Source of the DNA: Litchfieldia stipae
GTDB lineage: Bacteria > Bacillota > Bacilli > Bacillales > Bacillaceae_L
Reading direction: 5' to 3'
NCBI RefSeq assembly: GCF_014837155.1
Contig: NZ_JACYHA010000013.1
Location: 57,886 to 121,885, forward strand
Length of the DNA: 64,000 nt
In this document: piece by piece, positions 1 through 10,191 of the stretch
Position numbering within the stretch: position 1 is the first letter of the stretch
Layout of the letters: the number at the start of each line of letters is the position of its first letter
Program-made: the position numbers and the translations under genes
The notes under the pieces: model-generated
Told to the model about the DNA's origin: nothing
The model's input: only the letters and a program-made list of their open reading frames with translations
Database searches by the model: none

Positions 1-488
1 TCTTTTATCCATCCCCATGGGACGGTCAGTAATTCTTGTTCATTGTTTATATCTACAATGACAACTGGGATTTTCATTTTTTTACAAGCCCTTATAAAAG
101 AAGGGGTCAGTGCTTTCAATGAAATTTTAACTCCAATATAAAAGTCAATTGGACTATTTAATAAATAATGCCTAGTTTTTTCTATTTTGTTTTTTAATTC
201 CCGTTCATGTGATACATCGCAAATAACAATAACTGTTGTGCAACCTTTTTGTAGGTAGTGAGTCTTCATGGTTTCTTTGAATTCATGAAAAGGTAGGTTG
301 TTTGCAAATGAAAAATTCATCATAACATGCCCAGGCGTTAATAAATAGTTTGAAAGATTCATTCTCATAAAATTAAAGCGTGTGATGCTATTACTAATAT
401 AGTCAATATTTGTGTCTTTTACAACAATTGAGCATTGCTCCACTTTGTTCTCTTTAAGTACATTAGCCTCTTCAATTAGATATGTCAA
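1..488 (-). CDS. Hypothetical protein, partial (C-terminus beyond left edge)
   Basis: An open frame of about 162 codons runs off the left edge without a stop. I chose the TTG at 488-486 because a near-ideal Shine-Dalgarno (GGAGGAGG, plus-strand 493-500) sits 4 nt before it; an in-frame GTG further upstream would swallow that site. The visible protein is soluble, with no signal peptide or membrane segment, and alternates short hydrophobic strands (VIVICDV, IPVVIVDI) with charged helices, as in an alpha/beta fold. I do not recognise the family. In B. subtilis the gene at this place, downstream of the aro/trp supraoperon, is the TPR protein ypiA, which this does not resemble. It is separated from aroA by a terminator, so it is probably its own unit. 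Real gene likely; function unknown. Confidence 0.6.
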   Translation of the reverse strand, partial: MTYLIEEANVLKENKVEQCSIVVKDTNIDYISNSITRFNFMRMNLSNYLLTPGHVMMNFSFANNLPFHEFKETMKTHYLQKGCTTVIVICDVSHERELKNKIEKTRHYLLNSPIDFYIGVKISLKALTPSFIRACKKMKIPVVIVDINNEQELLTVPWGWIK

Positions 489-522
489 AATGCCTCCTCC
501 ATTCACTATACATTTGATGTGA

Positions 523-584
523 CCTAAATTTTCATCTTAAGACAAGCTATGCTTGTACTAACAGAAGTATGTTGAAAATTTAGG
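523..584. repeat. Nested inverted repeats upstream of the partial gene
   Basis: CCTAAATTTTC at 523-533 is perfectly complementary to GAAAATTTAGG at 574-584. Inside that, ACAAGC (542-547) and GCTTGT (551-556) form a second palindrome with a 3-nt centre. They lie in the promoter/leader region of the leftmost gene, so an operator or a structured 5' leader is possible. This is a sequence observation only. Confidence 0.6.
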
Positions 585-610
585 TGCCTCTTAAGTGAAT
601 GAAGATTAAC

Positions 611-648
611 AGAAAAAAGAAGATCCTAAGCTATAGCCACTTAGGATC
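611..648 (-). terminator. Rho-independent terminator of the aro/trp supraoperon
   Basis: On the minus strand a 9-bp stem (GATCCTAAG at 640-648 read in reverse, pairing with 622-630) with a 9-nt loop is followed by a T-rich tract (611-621). It lies 9 bases after the aroA stop and fits the end of the supraoperon transcript. Confidence 0.85.
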
Positions 649-656
649 CTTCATTA

Positions 657-1958
657 TTATTTATTAACACTTATCTGTTCAAGGTGATTGAAAAAGTTAG
701 GGTAAGAAACTGCAATGGATTCAGGGTTCTCTAATTGGATTTCTCCTTCAGTAATGAGGGAAGCAATGGCAAGCATCATTCCAATTCGATGGTCACCATA
801 ACTACTAACTTGGTTGCCATTTAGAGCATCTGTTGAACCTGTAATAATCATCCCATCATCGGTTGACTGAATATCAACACCAAGTTTTGTAAGTTCATTG
901 ACAACTGTATCAATTCTGTTCGTCTCTTTTACCTTTAACTCACTTGCATCCTTAATCACCGTTTCACCACTAGCTTGAGAAGCAAGTAATGCAATAATAG
1001 GAATTTCATCAATTAATCGTGGAATTAAGTCTCCACTGATTTCAATTCCAGAGAGTGCTGATGTTGAAATGATTAAATCAGCAACTGGCTCAAAATTCAC
1101 AACTCGTTCATTTTCGATTGAGAGATTTGCTCCCATACGAGTTAACACATCAATGATACCTGTTCTAGTCGGGTTCATACCTACGTTTTTAAGTGTAATT
1201 GTGCTGTTTGGAGTAATAGCACCTGCTACAAGAAAAAATGCTGCAGACGAAATATCACCAGGCACAGTGATTTCTGTTCCAGTTAATGCTTGTCCACCTT
1301 TGATTGATACTTTTAACCCTTCTTCTTCAACCTCACAGCCAAATGCTCTTAGCATCCTTTCAGTATGATCTCTTGATTTTGCAGGCTCGGTAACAGAAGT
1401 TACTCCAGTAGCATTTAATCCCGCTAGTAACACCGCAGACTTCACCTGCGCACTTGCAACTGGTGAGACATAATCAATCGCAGTTAGTTTCTTGCCACGT
1501 ACGGCTAAAGGCGTATAACCACCCTCACTTCTACCATCAATACTTGCACCCATCATTCTTAATGGAGCCGTCACTCGATTCATCGGTCGCTTTGCAATGG
1601 ATTCATCACCAATTAAACATGAATGAAATGTATTACCTGATAAGATACCTAAGATAAGTCTAGTCGTCGTACCTGAATTTCCCACATCAAGAATGTCAGA
1701 TGGCTCAGTTAGTCCTAGAAATCCCTTACCCTCAACCTCCACCACATCATCAGTAAGATTAATTGATACTCCCATCTTCCTAAAGCAATCAATCGTACTT
1801 AAACAATCCTCACCAGTCAAAAAGTTACGTATGGTACTCTTCCCCTTAGCAATTGCACCAAACATAACTCCGCGATGTGAAATAGATTTATCACCAGGAA
1901 TGACAATTGAACCTGACAATCCATTTACTTTTTGAGGGAGTATTTTCGTTGATTTCAT
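657..1958 (-). CDS. aroA: 3-phosphoshikimate 1-carboxyvinyltransferase (EPSP synthase)
   Basis: Joins shikimate-3-phosphate and phosphoenolpyruvate to give EPSP, the sixth step of the shikimate pathway, in the cytosol. The 433-residue length is normal for the family. Visible motifs are DKSISHR (23-29), GNSGTTTR (93-100), SAQVK (169-173), RDHTERM (196-202) and NPTR (262-265). The DKS/SAQVK/NPTR set is that of class II EPSP synthases, the type found in Bacillus (family knowledge; glyphosate response cannot be read from this). GGAGGTG lies just before the ATG. It is the last gene of the supraoperon, 15 bases after tyrA. The B. subtilis name for this gene is aroE. Confidence 0.97.
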   Translation of the reverse strand: MKSTKILPQKVNGLSGSIVIPGDKSISHRGVMFGAIAKGKSTIRNFLTGEDCLSTIDCFRKMGVSINLTDDVVEVEGKGFLGLTEPSDILDVGNSGTTTRLILGILSGNTFHSCLIGDESIAKRPMNRVTAPLRMMGASIDGRSEGGYTPLAVRGKKLTAIDYVSPVASAQVKSAVLLAGLNATGVTSVTEPAKSRDHTERMLRAFGCEVEEEGLKVSIKGGQALTGTEITVPGDISSAAFFLVAGAITPNSTITLKNVGMNPTRTGIIDVLTRMGANLSIENERVVNFEPVADLIISTSALSGIEISGDLIPRLIDEIPIIALLASQASGETVIKDASELKVKETNRIDTVVNELTKLGVDIQSTDDGMIITGSTDALNGNQVSSYGDHRIGMMLAIASLITEGEIQLENPESIAVSYPNFFNHLEQISVNK

Positions 1959-1973
1959 TTCTACACCTCCAGT

Positions 1974-3077
1974 TTATCCATAAAACGTTTCGTAATTTGT
2001 ATTTGACTCAATACATAACTTCGCACTTTCACGGTCCTCTTCCGATTGAAAGCTTAATCGCAAGACTCCATATATTTCTTCACGTGTTTCTATAATTCTA
2101 ATATTAGTAATACTGATGTTTGACTCTGCTAAATAACCAGTAATCTCAGAAATAATCCCTGGATAGTCAGGAACATCTACAAATAAATCATAAAATGATG
2201 GGATTGCCCCTTTTGTCCTCGTTGGTAAGTCATCACGAAAATCCTTAGCTGAAGCAAAATATTGATATATTTGATCACTACTATCAGTTGCTATAAAGTG
2301 ACGTACCGTTTCCATTTCCTTCATCCAACTATCAAACATTTCAAGCAAAGATTCTTTATTATGTAAAAGTATATCTCGCCACATTATTGGATTACTTGAT
2401 GCAATCCTAGTGATATCACGAAAGCCTCCCGCTGCTAAACGACTGACTAAATGATGATTCTCACTATAGTTTCTTGCCTGATGAACTAGTCCCACAGCAA
2501 TAATATGTGGAAAATGACTAATAACACCAGCAACCTCATCATGCTCTTTAGGTGTGAGTATGATAAAGTTTGCTTTTGTTCCATTTAATAAGTACTTTAA
2601 TTGTGCAATTTCTTTTTGTGCTTGATCATCATGTGGTGTTAATATATAAAAAGCATTTTCAAATAAATGAGCTTTTGCTGCAACTACTCCACTTTTATGT
2701 GAGCCAGCCATTGGATGACCTCCAATAAAGGTAATCCCTCTCCGCCTTAATCCTTCTGCTTTCTCAACAATTTTCACTTTTGTACTACCCACATCTGAAA
2801 TGATAACATTCTTTTTAAATTCAAGCTCTTCCATATCTTTAAGTAGCATTTCTGTCTGTTTAACTGGTACTGCTATAAAAATAAAATCGCTAATCGGAAT
2901 AATTTTATGTAAATCATCTACGATTTCATCAATGACATGCAAAGTCTTCGCAAGTCTTCGTTGCTCTTCATTGATGTCATAACCAAATATCTGACAATTT
3001 GGATGTTCTTTTTTTATACCAAGAGCTATTGAACCACCTATTAAGCCAAGGCCTATGATTAGAACATTTCCTTTCAC
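1974..3077 (-). CDS. tyrA: Prephenate dehydrogenase with ACT domain
   Basis: Oxidatively decarboxylates prephenate to 4-hydroxyphenylpyruvate for tyrosine synthesis. The N-terminal Rossmann domain shows GLGLIGGS at about 9-16, the catalytic domain follows (HPMAGSHKSG near 120), and a C-terminal ACT domain (about 297-367, FVDVPDYPGIISEI) probably binds tyrosine for feedback control. The length (367) matches the Bacillus enzyme. The start is GTG, preceded by GGGGGGTGAT at proper spacing; the nearby ATG codons are out of frame. It lies between hisC and aroA, as in B. subtilis. A hairpin between hisC and tyrA could reduce readthrough. Confidence 0.96.
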   Translation of the reverse strand: MKGNVLIIGLGLIGGSIALGIKKEHPNCQIFGYDINEEQRRLAKTLHVIDEIVDDLHKIIPISDFIFIAVPVKQTEMLLKDMEELEFKKNVIISDVGSTKVKIVEKAEGLRRRGITFIGGHPMAGSHKSGVVAAKAHLFENAFYILTPHDDQAQKEIAQLKYLLNGTKANFIILTPKEHDEVAGVISHFPHIIAVGLVHQARNYSENHHLVSRLAAGGFRDITRIASSNPIMWRDILLHNKESLLEMFDSWMKEMETVRHFIATDSSDQIYQYFASAKDFRDDLPTRTKGAIPSFYDLFVDVPDYPGIISEITGYLAESNISITNIRIIETREEIYGVLRLSFQSEEDRESAKLCIESNTNYETFYG

Positions 3078-3096
3078 ATCATCACCCCCCTTGATG

Positions 3097-3134
3097 AAAA
3101 AAGCGAGAGAAGACTAAATCATCTTCGATCTCGC
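3097..3134 (-). terminator. Hairpin with T-run between hisC and tyrA
   Basis: Minus-strand GCGAGA (3134-3129) pairs with TCTCGC (3108-3103), extended by GAAGA/TCTTC after a 2-nt bulge, then a run of six T. It looks like a rho-independent terminator inside the supraoperon. Because tyrA and aroA follow with no evident new promoter, it is more likely a partial terminator that lowers expression of the last two genes. Confidence 0.7.
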
Positions 3135-3152
3135 CACTTTAAAATTTAAGAC

Positions 3153-4247
3153 TTACTTCCCTGTTGTTTGTAGCATTTCAGTTAAATGACCAATGATTTC
3201 TGCATTCTGTTCTTCTGTACCAACAGTGATTCTAACACTCGTTGGGAAACCAAGTGCATTTCCTGATCGAACAATAAATCCTCGCTCAAGTAAATATTGA
3301 AATACTTGATCGCCTTGCTGCTTGAAATCAATCAAAATAAAGTTACCTTGAGATTTATAGTAGGAGAGGTGATGCTCTTCACAAAATGTATAAAATTGAT
3401 CTAGTCCTTTTTTATTTTTAGAAACACATTCTTTGATAAACTCTTGGTCACTAATGGCAGCTTTAGCAGCTGCTTGTGCAACTCGAGTAGTATTAAATGG
3501 TTCACGTGCTGGTTCAATCTGCTGAATCAACTTACTTGAACCAATTCCATATCCAATACGTAAAGAAGCAAGTCCATATGCCTTTGAAAAAGTCCTCAAT
3601 ATCACAACATTTTCATATTCAGATAATAATCCAATCGTTTCTGGATAATCTGAGGCAACAACATATTCATAATACGCTTCATCAAGAACCACAAGTACAT
3701 GTTTAGGAACTTTACTTACGAATGAAAATAACTTTTCCTTTTCTATATATGTACCTGTCGGATTGTTTGGATTACAAATCCATACAATTTGTGTTTGTTC
3801 ATCAATTGCAGCTAACATCTCTCCTAAATTGTGCTCACCATCCACTAGCTCAACTTCACGTACTTCTGCTCCTTCAATAACAGCATTATGTTTGTATTGA
3901 GGAAATGAAGGAGTTGGCATCACAGTATTTTTCCCCGGTCCTAATAGTGCTCTACAGATGATTTGTATGACTTCATCTGAACCGTTTCCGAAAATAAGCT
4001 GTGTTTCATCCACATTTAGATGTTCGGCTACAGCTTTTCTTAAATCGGTTGAATAACCATCTGGATACAATGCAAGTGAATTCAACTCTTCCAATATTGC
4101 TTGTTTTGCTTTCTCCGAACATCCAAATGGATTCTCATTAGAAGCTAATTTGGTGATTTTCTCTAAGCCAAATACACGCTTTACAGTTTCAATTGGTTTA
4201 CCTGGTTGATATGGTTTTAGATCTAATAGTTGTGCTTTGATTTCCAT
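3153..4247 (-). CDS. hisC: Histidinol-phosphate / aromatic aminotransferase
   Basis: PLP-dependent class I/II aminotransferase acting on imidazole-acetol phosphate in histidine synthesis. In Bacillus the same enzyme also transaminates phenylpyruvate and 4-hydroxyphenylpyruvate, which explains its place in an aromatic operon. Visible features are SNENPFG near 36, CNPNNPTG (158-165) and the Schiff-base lysine K222 in [14 protein letters not shown]. The length (364) is typical. It starts 8 bases after trpA and is followed by tyrA, the B. subtilis order. A GAGGTG ribosome site lies about 13 bases before the ATG. Confidence 0.96.
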   Translation of the reverse strand: MEIKAQLLDLKPYQPGKPIETVKRVFGLEKITKLASNENPFGCSEKAKQAILEELNSLALYPDGYSTDLRKAVAEHLNVDETQLIFGNGSDEVIQIICRALLGPGKNTVMPTPSFPQYKHNAVIEGAEVREVELVDGEHNLGEMLAAIDEQTQIVWICNPNNPTGTYIEKEKLFSFVSKVPKHVLVVLDEAYYEYVVASDYPETIGLLSEYENVVILRTFSKAYGLASLRIGYGIGSSKLIQQIEPAREPFNTTRVAQAAAKAAISDQEFIKECVSKNKKGLDQFYTFCEEHHLSYYKSQGNFILIDFKQQGDQVFQYLLERGFIVRSGNALGFPTSVRITVGTEEQNAEIIGHLTEMLQTTGK

Positions 4248-4255
4248 TCCTACAA

Positions 4256-5074
4256 TTACACCTCACAAGGTTTAATTGGCGCAATGATGGTCTCTACAAA
4301 TTCCTGAAAGTCAGAAAGTGCCTTACCTTGAGTTGAAGGACAAAGAAGTGCTTCGTTTAATTCTTCAATTTTTCTAACGATTGCACTACCAATAACAATG
4401 CCTTCACAATGGTCCTTTAATAAGCGAATATGGTCCGAATTAGATATACCAAACCCAACAGCTATTGGAATCTTGCTGAACTGTTTCACTTCATTTAAAA
4501 ATTCAAGAACATCTTCATTTAATGTATCTCTTACACCAGTCACACCAAGTGATGAAACACAATAAAGGAAACCGTCAGCGTTCTTAGCAATTTTCTCAAT
4601 CCGTTTTGACGAGGTTGGTGCAACTAACGATATATATTTCAGACCCTGCTGTTTACATTGTTCTCTGATGTGTTCACTTTCTTCATAAGGTAAATCGGGA
4701 ATAAGTAGACCATCCACGCCATTTTTATGCGCTAAAGTAAAAAAGCGATCTTCTCCTAATTGTAGCACAGGATTGTAATAGGTAAATACTACAACTGGAA
4801 TTTTTAATCCTTTTTCTCTCATTATCCCCACTAACCCCATCGCACCTTCAAGAGTGATATTATTTTTTAACGCTCTTAATGATGCACTTTGGATAATCGG
4901 TCCATCTGCAAGTGGATCTGAATACGGGATTCCTAATTCTAGAACAGATGCCCCTGCTTCTTGTAATGCTAACGCTAGGTCAATCGTTACATCCGGGTGA
5001 GGGTCGCCTGCGACAATAAATGGGATGAACAAATGATCAACTTTAGGTAATCTTTCACTATATGTTGTGTTCAT
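4256..5074 (-). CDS. trpA: Tryptophan synthase alpha subunit
   Basis: Cleaves indole-3-glycerol phosphate to indole and glyceraldehyde-3-phosphate; indole passes through a tunnel to the beta subunit. The TIM-barrel signature [14 protein letters not shown] (about 46-59) holds the catalytic pair Glu47 and Asp58. The late motif [10 protein letters not shown] binds phosphate. The length (272) is usual. The gene starts one base after the trpB stop with GAAGGAGGG just upstream, so translation is likely coupled to trpB. Confidence 0.97.
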   Translation of the reverse strand: MNTTYSERLPKVDHLFIPFIVAGDPHPDVTIDLALALQEAGASVLELGIPYSDPLADGPIIQSASLRALKNNITLEGAMGLVGIMREKGLKIPVVVFTYYNPVLQLGEDRFFTLAHKNGVDGLLIPDLPYEESEHIREQCKQQGLKYISLVAPTSSKRIEKIAKNADGFLYCVSSLGVTGVRDTLNEDVLEFLNEVKQFSKIPIAVGFGISNSDHIRLLKDHCEGIVIGSAIVRKIEELNEALLCPSTQGKALSDFQEFVETIIAPIKPCEV

Positions 5075-5075
5075 A

Positions 5076-6266
5076 TTATTGCCCTCCTTCTATTACTTCC
5101 ATTAATGAGTGTACGTCTTTATCTCCTCGACCTGATAAGCAGACTAAAATCGTTTCCTCAGGTTTCATAGTAGCTGCTATTTGAAATGTCTTTGCCAACG
5201 CATGTGCAGACTCAATTGCAGGAATAATTCCTTCTTCAATCGTTAGGATCTGAAGTGCTTCTAGAGCCTCTTCATCTGTTACACTTTCATATTTCACTCT
5301 TCCTATATCATTAAGATATGAATGCTCTGGACCAACTCCAGGATAATCTAGACCCGCTGAAATAGAATAAGGCTCAGTGATTTGTCCATGTTCATCCTGT
5401 AATAGGTACGTAAGTGAACCATGGATGATTCCTTTAGTACCTTTTGTGATTGTTGCGGCATGTAGGTCTGTATCAACACCTTTACCAGCTGCTTCCACTC
5501 CAATCATTTCTACCTGGTCATCTAGAAATGGATAGAACATCCCAATCGAATTACTTCCTCCCCCAACACATGCAATAATTTTGGTTGGAAGCTTTCCTTC
5601 TCTTTCTAAAAATTGAGCTCTTGCTTCATCCCCGATGACTCGTTGAAAATCACGAACCATTTTCGGGTATGGATGTGGTCCAACCACTGATCCAATAATA
5701 TAGAAGTGGTCTGTACAATTAGACACCCAATAACGAATAGCTTCATTAGTTGCATCTTTTAATGTTTTATTTCCACTAGAAACGGGGATGACCTCAGCAC
5801 CTAATAATTGCATTCGAAACACATTAAGCTTTTGACGCGCAATATCCTCTTCTCCCATGAATACTTTGCATTCCATGCCAAATCTTGCAGCAACAGTTGC
5901 TGAAGCTACGCCATGTTGACCGGCACCTGTTTCAGCAATAATTTTTTTCTTTCCCATTCTCTTTGCAAGAAGTGCCTGCCCGATCGCATTGTTAATTTTG
6001 TGAGCTCCTGTATGATTTAGATCTTCTCTTTTTAAATATATTTTTGCTCCACCTAGTTTCCTACTTACATTTTCAGCGTAGGTTAATGCGGTGGGTCTAC
6101 CTGAGTATTCTCTTAATATATCAAAGTACTCTTTCTTAAAAGCTTCATCCTCTAATGCTTCTTCTAGAGCAGCTTCTATTTCCTCTAAAGGCTGCATAAG
6201 TGTCTCAGGTACAAATTTTCCGCCAAATTCTCCAAAACGACCGTTACGATTTGGTACTTGTATCAT
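5076..6266 (-). CDS. trpB: Tryptophan synthase beta subunit
   Basis: PLP enzyme that condenses indole with serine to make tryptophan, in an alpha2beta2 complex with TrpA. The PLP-binding lysine is K90 in [13 protein letters not shown]; the phosphate-binding loop [10 protein letters not shown] is near 230. The N-terminal [16 protein letters not shown] is diagnostic of the TrpB1 type. Length 396. Its first 23 bases overlap the end of trpF, with GAGAAGGTG in trpF coding sequence as the ribosome site. Confidence 0.98.
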   Translation of the reverse strand: MIQVPNRNGRFGEFGGKFVPETLMQPLEEIEAALEEALEDEAFKKEYFDILREYSGRPTALTYAENVSRKLGGAKIYLKREDLNHTGAHKINNAIGQALLAKRMGKKKIIAETGAGQHGVASATVAARFGMECKVFMGEEDIARQKLNVFRMQLLGAEVIPVSSGNKTLKDATNEAIRYWVSNCTDHFYIIGSVVGPHPYPKMVRDFQRVIGDEARAQFLEREGKLPTKIIACVGGGSNSIGMFYPFLDDQVEMIGVEAAGKGVDTDLHAATITKGTKGIIHGSLTYLLQDEHGQITEPYSISAGLDYPGVGPEHSYLNDIGRVKYESVTDEEALEALQILTIEEGIIPAIESAHALAKTFQIAATMKPEETILVCLSGRGDKDVHSLMEVIEGGQ

Positions 6267-6903
6267 ATCGCTTCACCTTCTCTTCAATTTTTGAAATGAT
6301 GTCAATGTCCTTTTTATCATTTTGTTCAATACCACTTGATATATCGATTCCATCAATGTTCAAGGTTAGTAATTTATCTAGGTTCTCCTGATTGATACCA
6401 CCTGCAATTAAGCAGGGTACCCCTTGTTGTTTGGCTTCTGCCACATAAGCAGGTATGTAGCTCCAATCAAATACCTGCCCAGATCCTCCCCACAACCCCT
6501 TTGCCTTACTATCAATCACATAGCCGTCAACGATTCCATTGAAGGTTGACATGTTTTTGATCGCTTCTTCAGAATGATGAATAACCTTCCATACCTCTTT
6601 GTTAAATGTCTGTTTGACAAGGTCAACAAATTGAGGAGACTCCGTGCCATGACATTGGATAATTGATAGAGGTACTTCTTTCACGACAGAGGCAATCTCC
6701 TCAATTGATGCATTCACAAAAACTCCTACTAGCTTTTTTGAATTCGCATTGATTTCAGTTAACCAATTTCTTAATTCACTTGGATCAACTTCTCTTTTAC
6801 TTTTTGCAAATATAAATCCAAGATATTGAGCGTTGCTATCAGCTGTTATTCTTAAATCCTCTAGAGTCTTATTTCCGCAATATTTAATGTGTAGAGAATT
6901 CAT
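6244..6903 (-). CDS. trpF: Phosphoribosylanthranilate isomerase
   Basis: Converts phosphoribosylanthranilate to CdRP in tryptophan synthesis. TIM barrel with [13 protein letters not shown] at the N-terminus (catalytic Cys in KYCG), the general-acid region [15 protein letters not shown] and a phosphate-binding [11 protein letters not shown] placed the start at the ATG giving [10 protein letters not shown] because KYCG then falls at residues 7-10 as in the B. subtilis protein; ATGs 4 and 15 codons earlier would extend it further into trpC. The ribosome site is weak (AGAAG), which fits translational coupling with trpC, whose end it overlaps by 20 bases. Confidence 0.93.
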   Translation of the reverse strand: MNSLHIKYCGNKTLEDLRITADSNAQYLGFIFAKSKREVDPSELRNWLTEINANSKKLVGVFVNASIEEIASVVKEVPLSIIQCHGTESPQFVDLVKQTFNKEVWKVIHHSEEAIKNMSTFNGIVDGYVIDSKAKGLWGGSGQVFDWSYIPAYVAEAKQQGVPCLIAGGINQENLDKLLTLNIDGIDISSGIEQNDKKDIDIISKIEEKVKRYDTSTKS

Positions 6904-7657
6904 AGTCTTCTTCATATATCTGAGCAATTCCTTTTCCTGGTATTTCACACCTCATAAAAGCTTCACCAATTAATACCGCATTAGCTCCATATTGCGCGAC
7001 TCGCTTCAGATCCTCTGAAGTATGAATCCCACTTTCACTTACCAATAAGCTTTCTTTTGGTATATATTCAACTAATTCCTTTGTTTGAATGAGATTAGTT
7101 TCAAATGTTTTCAAATTCCTATTATTTACACCCAGAATCTTTGGTGAAAATATCGCCAAAATTCGTTCTAGAGTTTCTCTGGAATGAACCTCAACAAGAC
7201 ATTCTACTCCTTTTTCATATGCCTCGAGATAAAATTCATGGAGTTCTGATGGGTCAAGAACCTCCCCTATCAATAGAATCGCATCGGCACCTATTCGTAC
7301 ACTTTGTTCTATTTGCTTAGAATCAATGATAAAGTCTTTCCTTAAGATTGGGACATCGACGTGGTCTTTCACTTCTGCTAAATATTGAATGGAGCCTTGG
7401 AAAAAGACTTCATCAGTTAAAACTGACATTGCATCAACTTTGGCTTTTTGATAGCTGCATGCAATTTCCAGATGATTGAATTTTTCCCGTATCAGTCCTT
7501 TTGATGGTGATGCTTTTTTAATCTCTGCAATTAAAGCAGGCTTCCGATTTGATAGATAGAGAGCTTTGTAAAGTGATCTTCTTTGCACATCTTTAAACTC
7601 TGGCATCGTTAATTTCTGTATCTCATGTTTCTTTTGTTCTATGATTTTAGTAAGCAT
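6884..7657 (-). CDS. trpC: Indole-3-glycerol phosphate synthase
   Basis: Closes the indole ring: CdRP to indole-3-glycerol phosphate. Residues visible in order are IAEIKKASPSKG (catalytic Lys and phosphate site), VLTDEVFFQG, VLRKDFIID, ILLIGEVLD, GVNNRNLKTFE and SESGIHTSED, the full TrpC signature set. I chose the ATG giving MLTKIIEQKK, which aligns with other TrpC starts; a TTG three codons earlier is an alternative. The gene overlaps the end of trpD by 11 bases, with GGAAGG upstream. Confidence 0.96.
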   Translation of the reverse strand: MLTKIIEQKKHEIQKLTMPEFKDVQRRSLYKALYLSNRKPALIAEIKKASPSKGLIREKFNHLEIACSYQKAKVDAMSVLTDEVFFQGSIQYLAEVKDHVDVPILRKDFIIDSKQIEQSVRIGADAILLIGEVLDPSELHEFYLEAYEKGVECLVEVHSRETLERILAIFSPKILGVNNRNLKTFETNLIQTKELVEYIPKESLLVSESGIHTSEDLKRVAQYGANAVLIGEAFMRCEIPGKGIAQIYEEDYEFSTH

Positions 7658-8669
7658 ACCCCTCAACCTTCCTTGTACGAAGTTTAGTTAAATGCTGCTC
7701 AACTGTTCCGTTTCGTAGAGCTTCCCTTGCTAAAGTGACTCCTTCTGAAATACTTTTCACCTTTCCTGCGACATATAATGCGACTGCAGAGTTAATAATG
7801 ACAATATTTGTAGCACTTATATTTGACTGTTCTGTAATTATAGCCTCAATTAATGAAGCACTCTCTTCTGAAGTAGAGACTGTTAATTCTTCGATTGTCC
7901 CTCTTTGAAGACCTAGTTCCTCTGGTTTAAGAACAAATCGTCGAATCTCTCCATCTATCAATTCAACAACATCTGTTTCCATCGTTATTGTTACTTCATC
8001 AAGACCATCTCTACCTGTTACAAACAAGACATGCTTTGAACCGAGGTTTTTCATTGTTTGTGCCAGTTTTTCGGCATGGTCAATCGAAAAAACTCCAATT
8101 ACCTGTCTTTTGCAGCATGCTGGATTTGAAATGGGTCCTAGTAGGTTAAACACCGTTCTGAACCCAATTTCCTTCCTAGGAACAACAGCATGCTTCATTG
8201 CAGAATGATATAGAGGGGCAAATAAAAAGCTCATTCCCGTTTCATTTAATGCCCTAATTGCCTCTTCTCCAGTCGCTTGGATATCGATCCCTAATTTTTC
8301 AAGAACATCTGCACTTCCACTTTTAGAAGAGACTGCTCGATTACCATGCTTTGCCACTTTAACACCAAGTGATGAGATAACGATTGCAGCAGCAGTTGAT
8401 ATATTAAAAGTCTGTGCTCCATCACCACCAGTTCCACACGTATCTATTAAATCACCATCAAAATCAAGAGTTGTCATATGTGCTCTCATCGCTTTTGCAA
8501 AACCAGTAAGCTCCTCAACTGTTTCACCTCTATATCTTAAAATCGATAATAAGCTTGCTATTTGACTGGAGGTCACATTTCCTTCCATGATTTCATTCAT
8601 CATTTCAAACGCCTCTTGCTCAGATAGAGTTTCTCCAGAAACACTTTTATTTAAGAGTTGCAGATACAT
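7647..8669 (-). CDS. trpD: Anthranilate phosphoribosyltransferase
   Basis: Transfers phosphoribose from PRPP to anthranilate. Motifs: DTCGTGGDGAQTFNIST (PRPP and anthranilate binding), KHGNRAVSSKSGSADVLE, and RTVFNLLGPISNP. I use the ATG giving MYLQLLNKSV: AGGAGG lies 6 bases before it, and the start of the protein then matches other TrpD. This gives 340 residues, the family norm. It overlaps the end of trpE by 23 bases, one of several overlaps in this operon that suggest coupled translation. Confidence 0.96.
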   Translation of the reverse strand: MYLQLLNKSVSGETLSEQEAFEMMNEIMEGNVTSSQIASLLSILRYRGETVEELTGFAKAMRAHMTTLDFDGDLIDTCGTGGDGAQTFNISTAAAIVISSLGVKVAKHGNRAVSSKSGSADVLEKLGIDIQATGEEAIRALNETGMSFLFAPLYHSAMKHAVVPRKEIGFRTVFNLLGPISNPACCKRQVIGVFSIDHAEKLAQTMKNLGSKHVLFVTGRDGLDEVTITMETDVVELIDGEIRRFVLKPEELGLQRGTIEELTVSTSEESASLIEAIITEQSNISATNIVIINSAVALYVAGKVKSISEGVTLAREALRNGTVEQHLTKLRTRKVEGYAY

Positions 8670-10182
8670 AAGAATCCTCCTGTTCTTCAAAGGTTTTTTG
8701 AGCAATTTCAATGGTTTTAATCAAAGCACTTGCTTTATTCCTGGTCTCTTTCCATTCAAGCTCAGGTACAGAATCTGCTACAACTCCAGCACCAGCTTGC
8801 ACATATGCGACACCATCCTTAAGAACAATCGTTCGTATAGTAATGCAAGAATCAATATTTCCATCAAAGCCGATATATGCAACCGTTCCAGCATATAGAT
8901 TTCTAGCTGTCGGTTCTAGTTCATTTAATATTTGCATCGCACGTATTTTCGGAGCTCCTGACACTGTACCTGCTGGAAACGCAGCAATTAACGCATCAAT
9001 TGGATCGACTTTCTCATCTAATACGCCGGTCACTTTTGAGATTAAATGCATCACATGTGAGAATCGACCTAATTCCATTAAAACAGGGGTATTAACACTT
9101 CCATATTTCGCAACTCTGCCAATGTCATTTCGTGCAAGATCAACTAGCATATAATGCTCTGCCTGCTCTTTTTTATCATTTTTCAATTCTTCTTCAAGCT
9201 GTAAATCTTCTTCCTCAGTTCTACCACGACGCCTTGTTCCAGCAATCGGATGAATTTCCAGATGACTATGATCAATCTTGATTAGTCTTTCAGGTGAACT
9301 ACCAACAATTTCTAGATCATCAATTTTTATATAAAATAAATAGGGAGATGGATTTACTGTTCTTAGCACTCGATATAGTTGAAAACCTGTTACTTTAATT
9401 GGAATTTCGAAGCGTTGCGAGAGTACTGCTTGAAATACATCTCCTGCAGAAATATAATCCTTTATCTTATTTACATCTTCAATGAACTTTTCTTTTTTGT
9501 AATTTGATTTAACACCTTCAAATGAAACTTGAAGAGTATCAACATTTTCTAAATATAATTCCTGCTGCCTTGTATGCTGCATGATTTTTGAAATGTACAT
9601 ATCAATCTTTGAATAGGCATGAGCTAAAATCGCACGTTTGCTCTTCTCGTTTTCTTCGCCCGTTAACCTAACATTGTGGATAAAAATGACCTCACGCTGA
9701 TGATGGTCATATGCAATTATCGTTTCACAGAAGAAAAACTGCTGTCTTTCTACATTGAGATCTATATTTGGGTTCTCCTCAACCTTTTCAAAAGTTGAAA
9801 TCGAATCATATCCTAAATAACCAACAGCTCCTCCACTAAATGGAATGTCTAAGTCAATTTTCTTGATCGCTAATGATTTTTCTACCCAATTAAAGGCTTC
9901 TTTTAATGAAGGCTTTTTCATTAAGTTTTGTTTACTTTCATTTTTAATCGAAAAAACGCCACTAGACTCTTGTATAAACAAGAATGGCTTTAATCCTATG
10001 AAAGAATACCTTGACCACGAAGACTCTTCATCCTTGCTCTCTAATAAAAACGAAGCTTCGCTTTCTACATTCTGAAATATTTGGATTGGTGTTAATGTGT
10101 CTACAATAAAACGTTTAATAATTGGGATTGTTTTGTACTTACTTGAATCTGATAAAAAAGAGGTGATTTCTTCATTTTTCAT
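8647..10182 (-). CDS. trpE: Anthranilate synthase component I
   Basis: Makes anthranilate from chorismate, with ammonia delivered by a glutamine amidotransferase partner. The 511-residue protein shows the N-terminal regulatory part (ESEASFLLESKDEESSWSRY, containing the LLES-type tryptophan-binding motif) and the chorismate-binding domain with PIAGTRRRG, HYMLVDLARND and AGTVSGAPKIRAM. No trpG lies in the operon; in Bacillus the amidotransferase (PabA/TrpG) is shared with the folate operon elsewhere. The start is the second of three closely spaced ATGs: GGTGGAGG is 8 bases before it, but only 1 base before the first, which would read five codons then stop. Confidence 0.96.
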   Translation of the reverse strand: MKNEEITSFLSDSSKYKTIPIIKRFIVDTLTPIQIFQNVESEASFLLESKDEESSWSRYSFIGLKPFLFIQESSGVFSIKNESKQNLMKKPSLKEAFNWVEKSLAIKKIDLDIPFSGGAVGYLGYDSISTFEKVEENPNIDLNVERQQFFFCETIIAYDHHQREVIFIHNVRLTGEENEKSKRAILAHAYSKIDMYISKIMQHTRQQELYLENVDTLQVSFEGVKSNYKKEKFIEDVNKIKDYISAGDVFQAVLSQRFEIPIKVTGFQLYRVLRTVNPSPYLFYIKIDDLEIVGSSPERLIKIDHSHLEIHPIAGTRRRGRTEEEDLQLEEELKNDKKEQAEHYMLVDLARNDIGRVAKYGSVNTPVLMELGRFSHVMHLISKVTGVLDEKVDPIDALIAAFPAGTVSGAPKIRAMQILNELEPTARNLYAGTVAYIGFDGNIDSCITIRTIVLKDGVAYVQAGAGVVADSVPELEWKETRNKASALIKTIEIAQKTFEEQEDSYVSATLK

Positions 10183-10191
10183 TTTTCATTC

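Noticed and set aside
3097..3134. End of the supraoperon before tyrA
   Set aside because: tyrA and aroA follow in the conserved order with no evident promoter after the hairpin, and a full terminator lies after aroA; partial termination is more likely.
8647..10182. Missing trpG as an operon defect
   Set aside because: In Bacillus the glutamine amidotransferase subunit is encoded in the folate operon and shared, so its absence here is normal.
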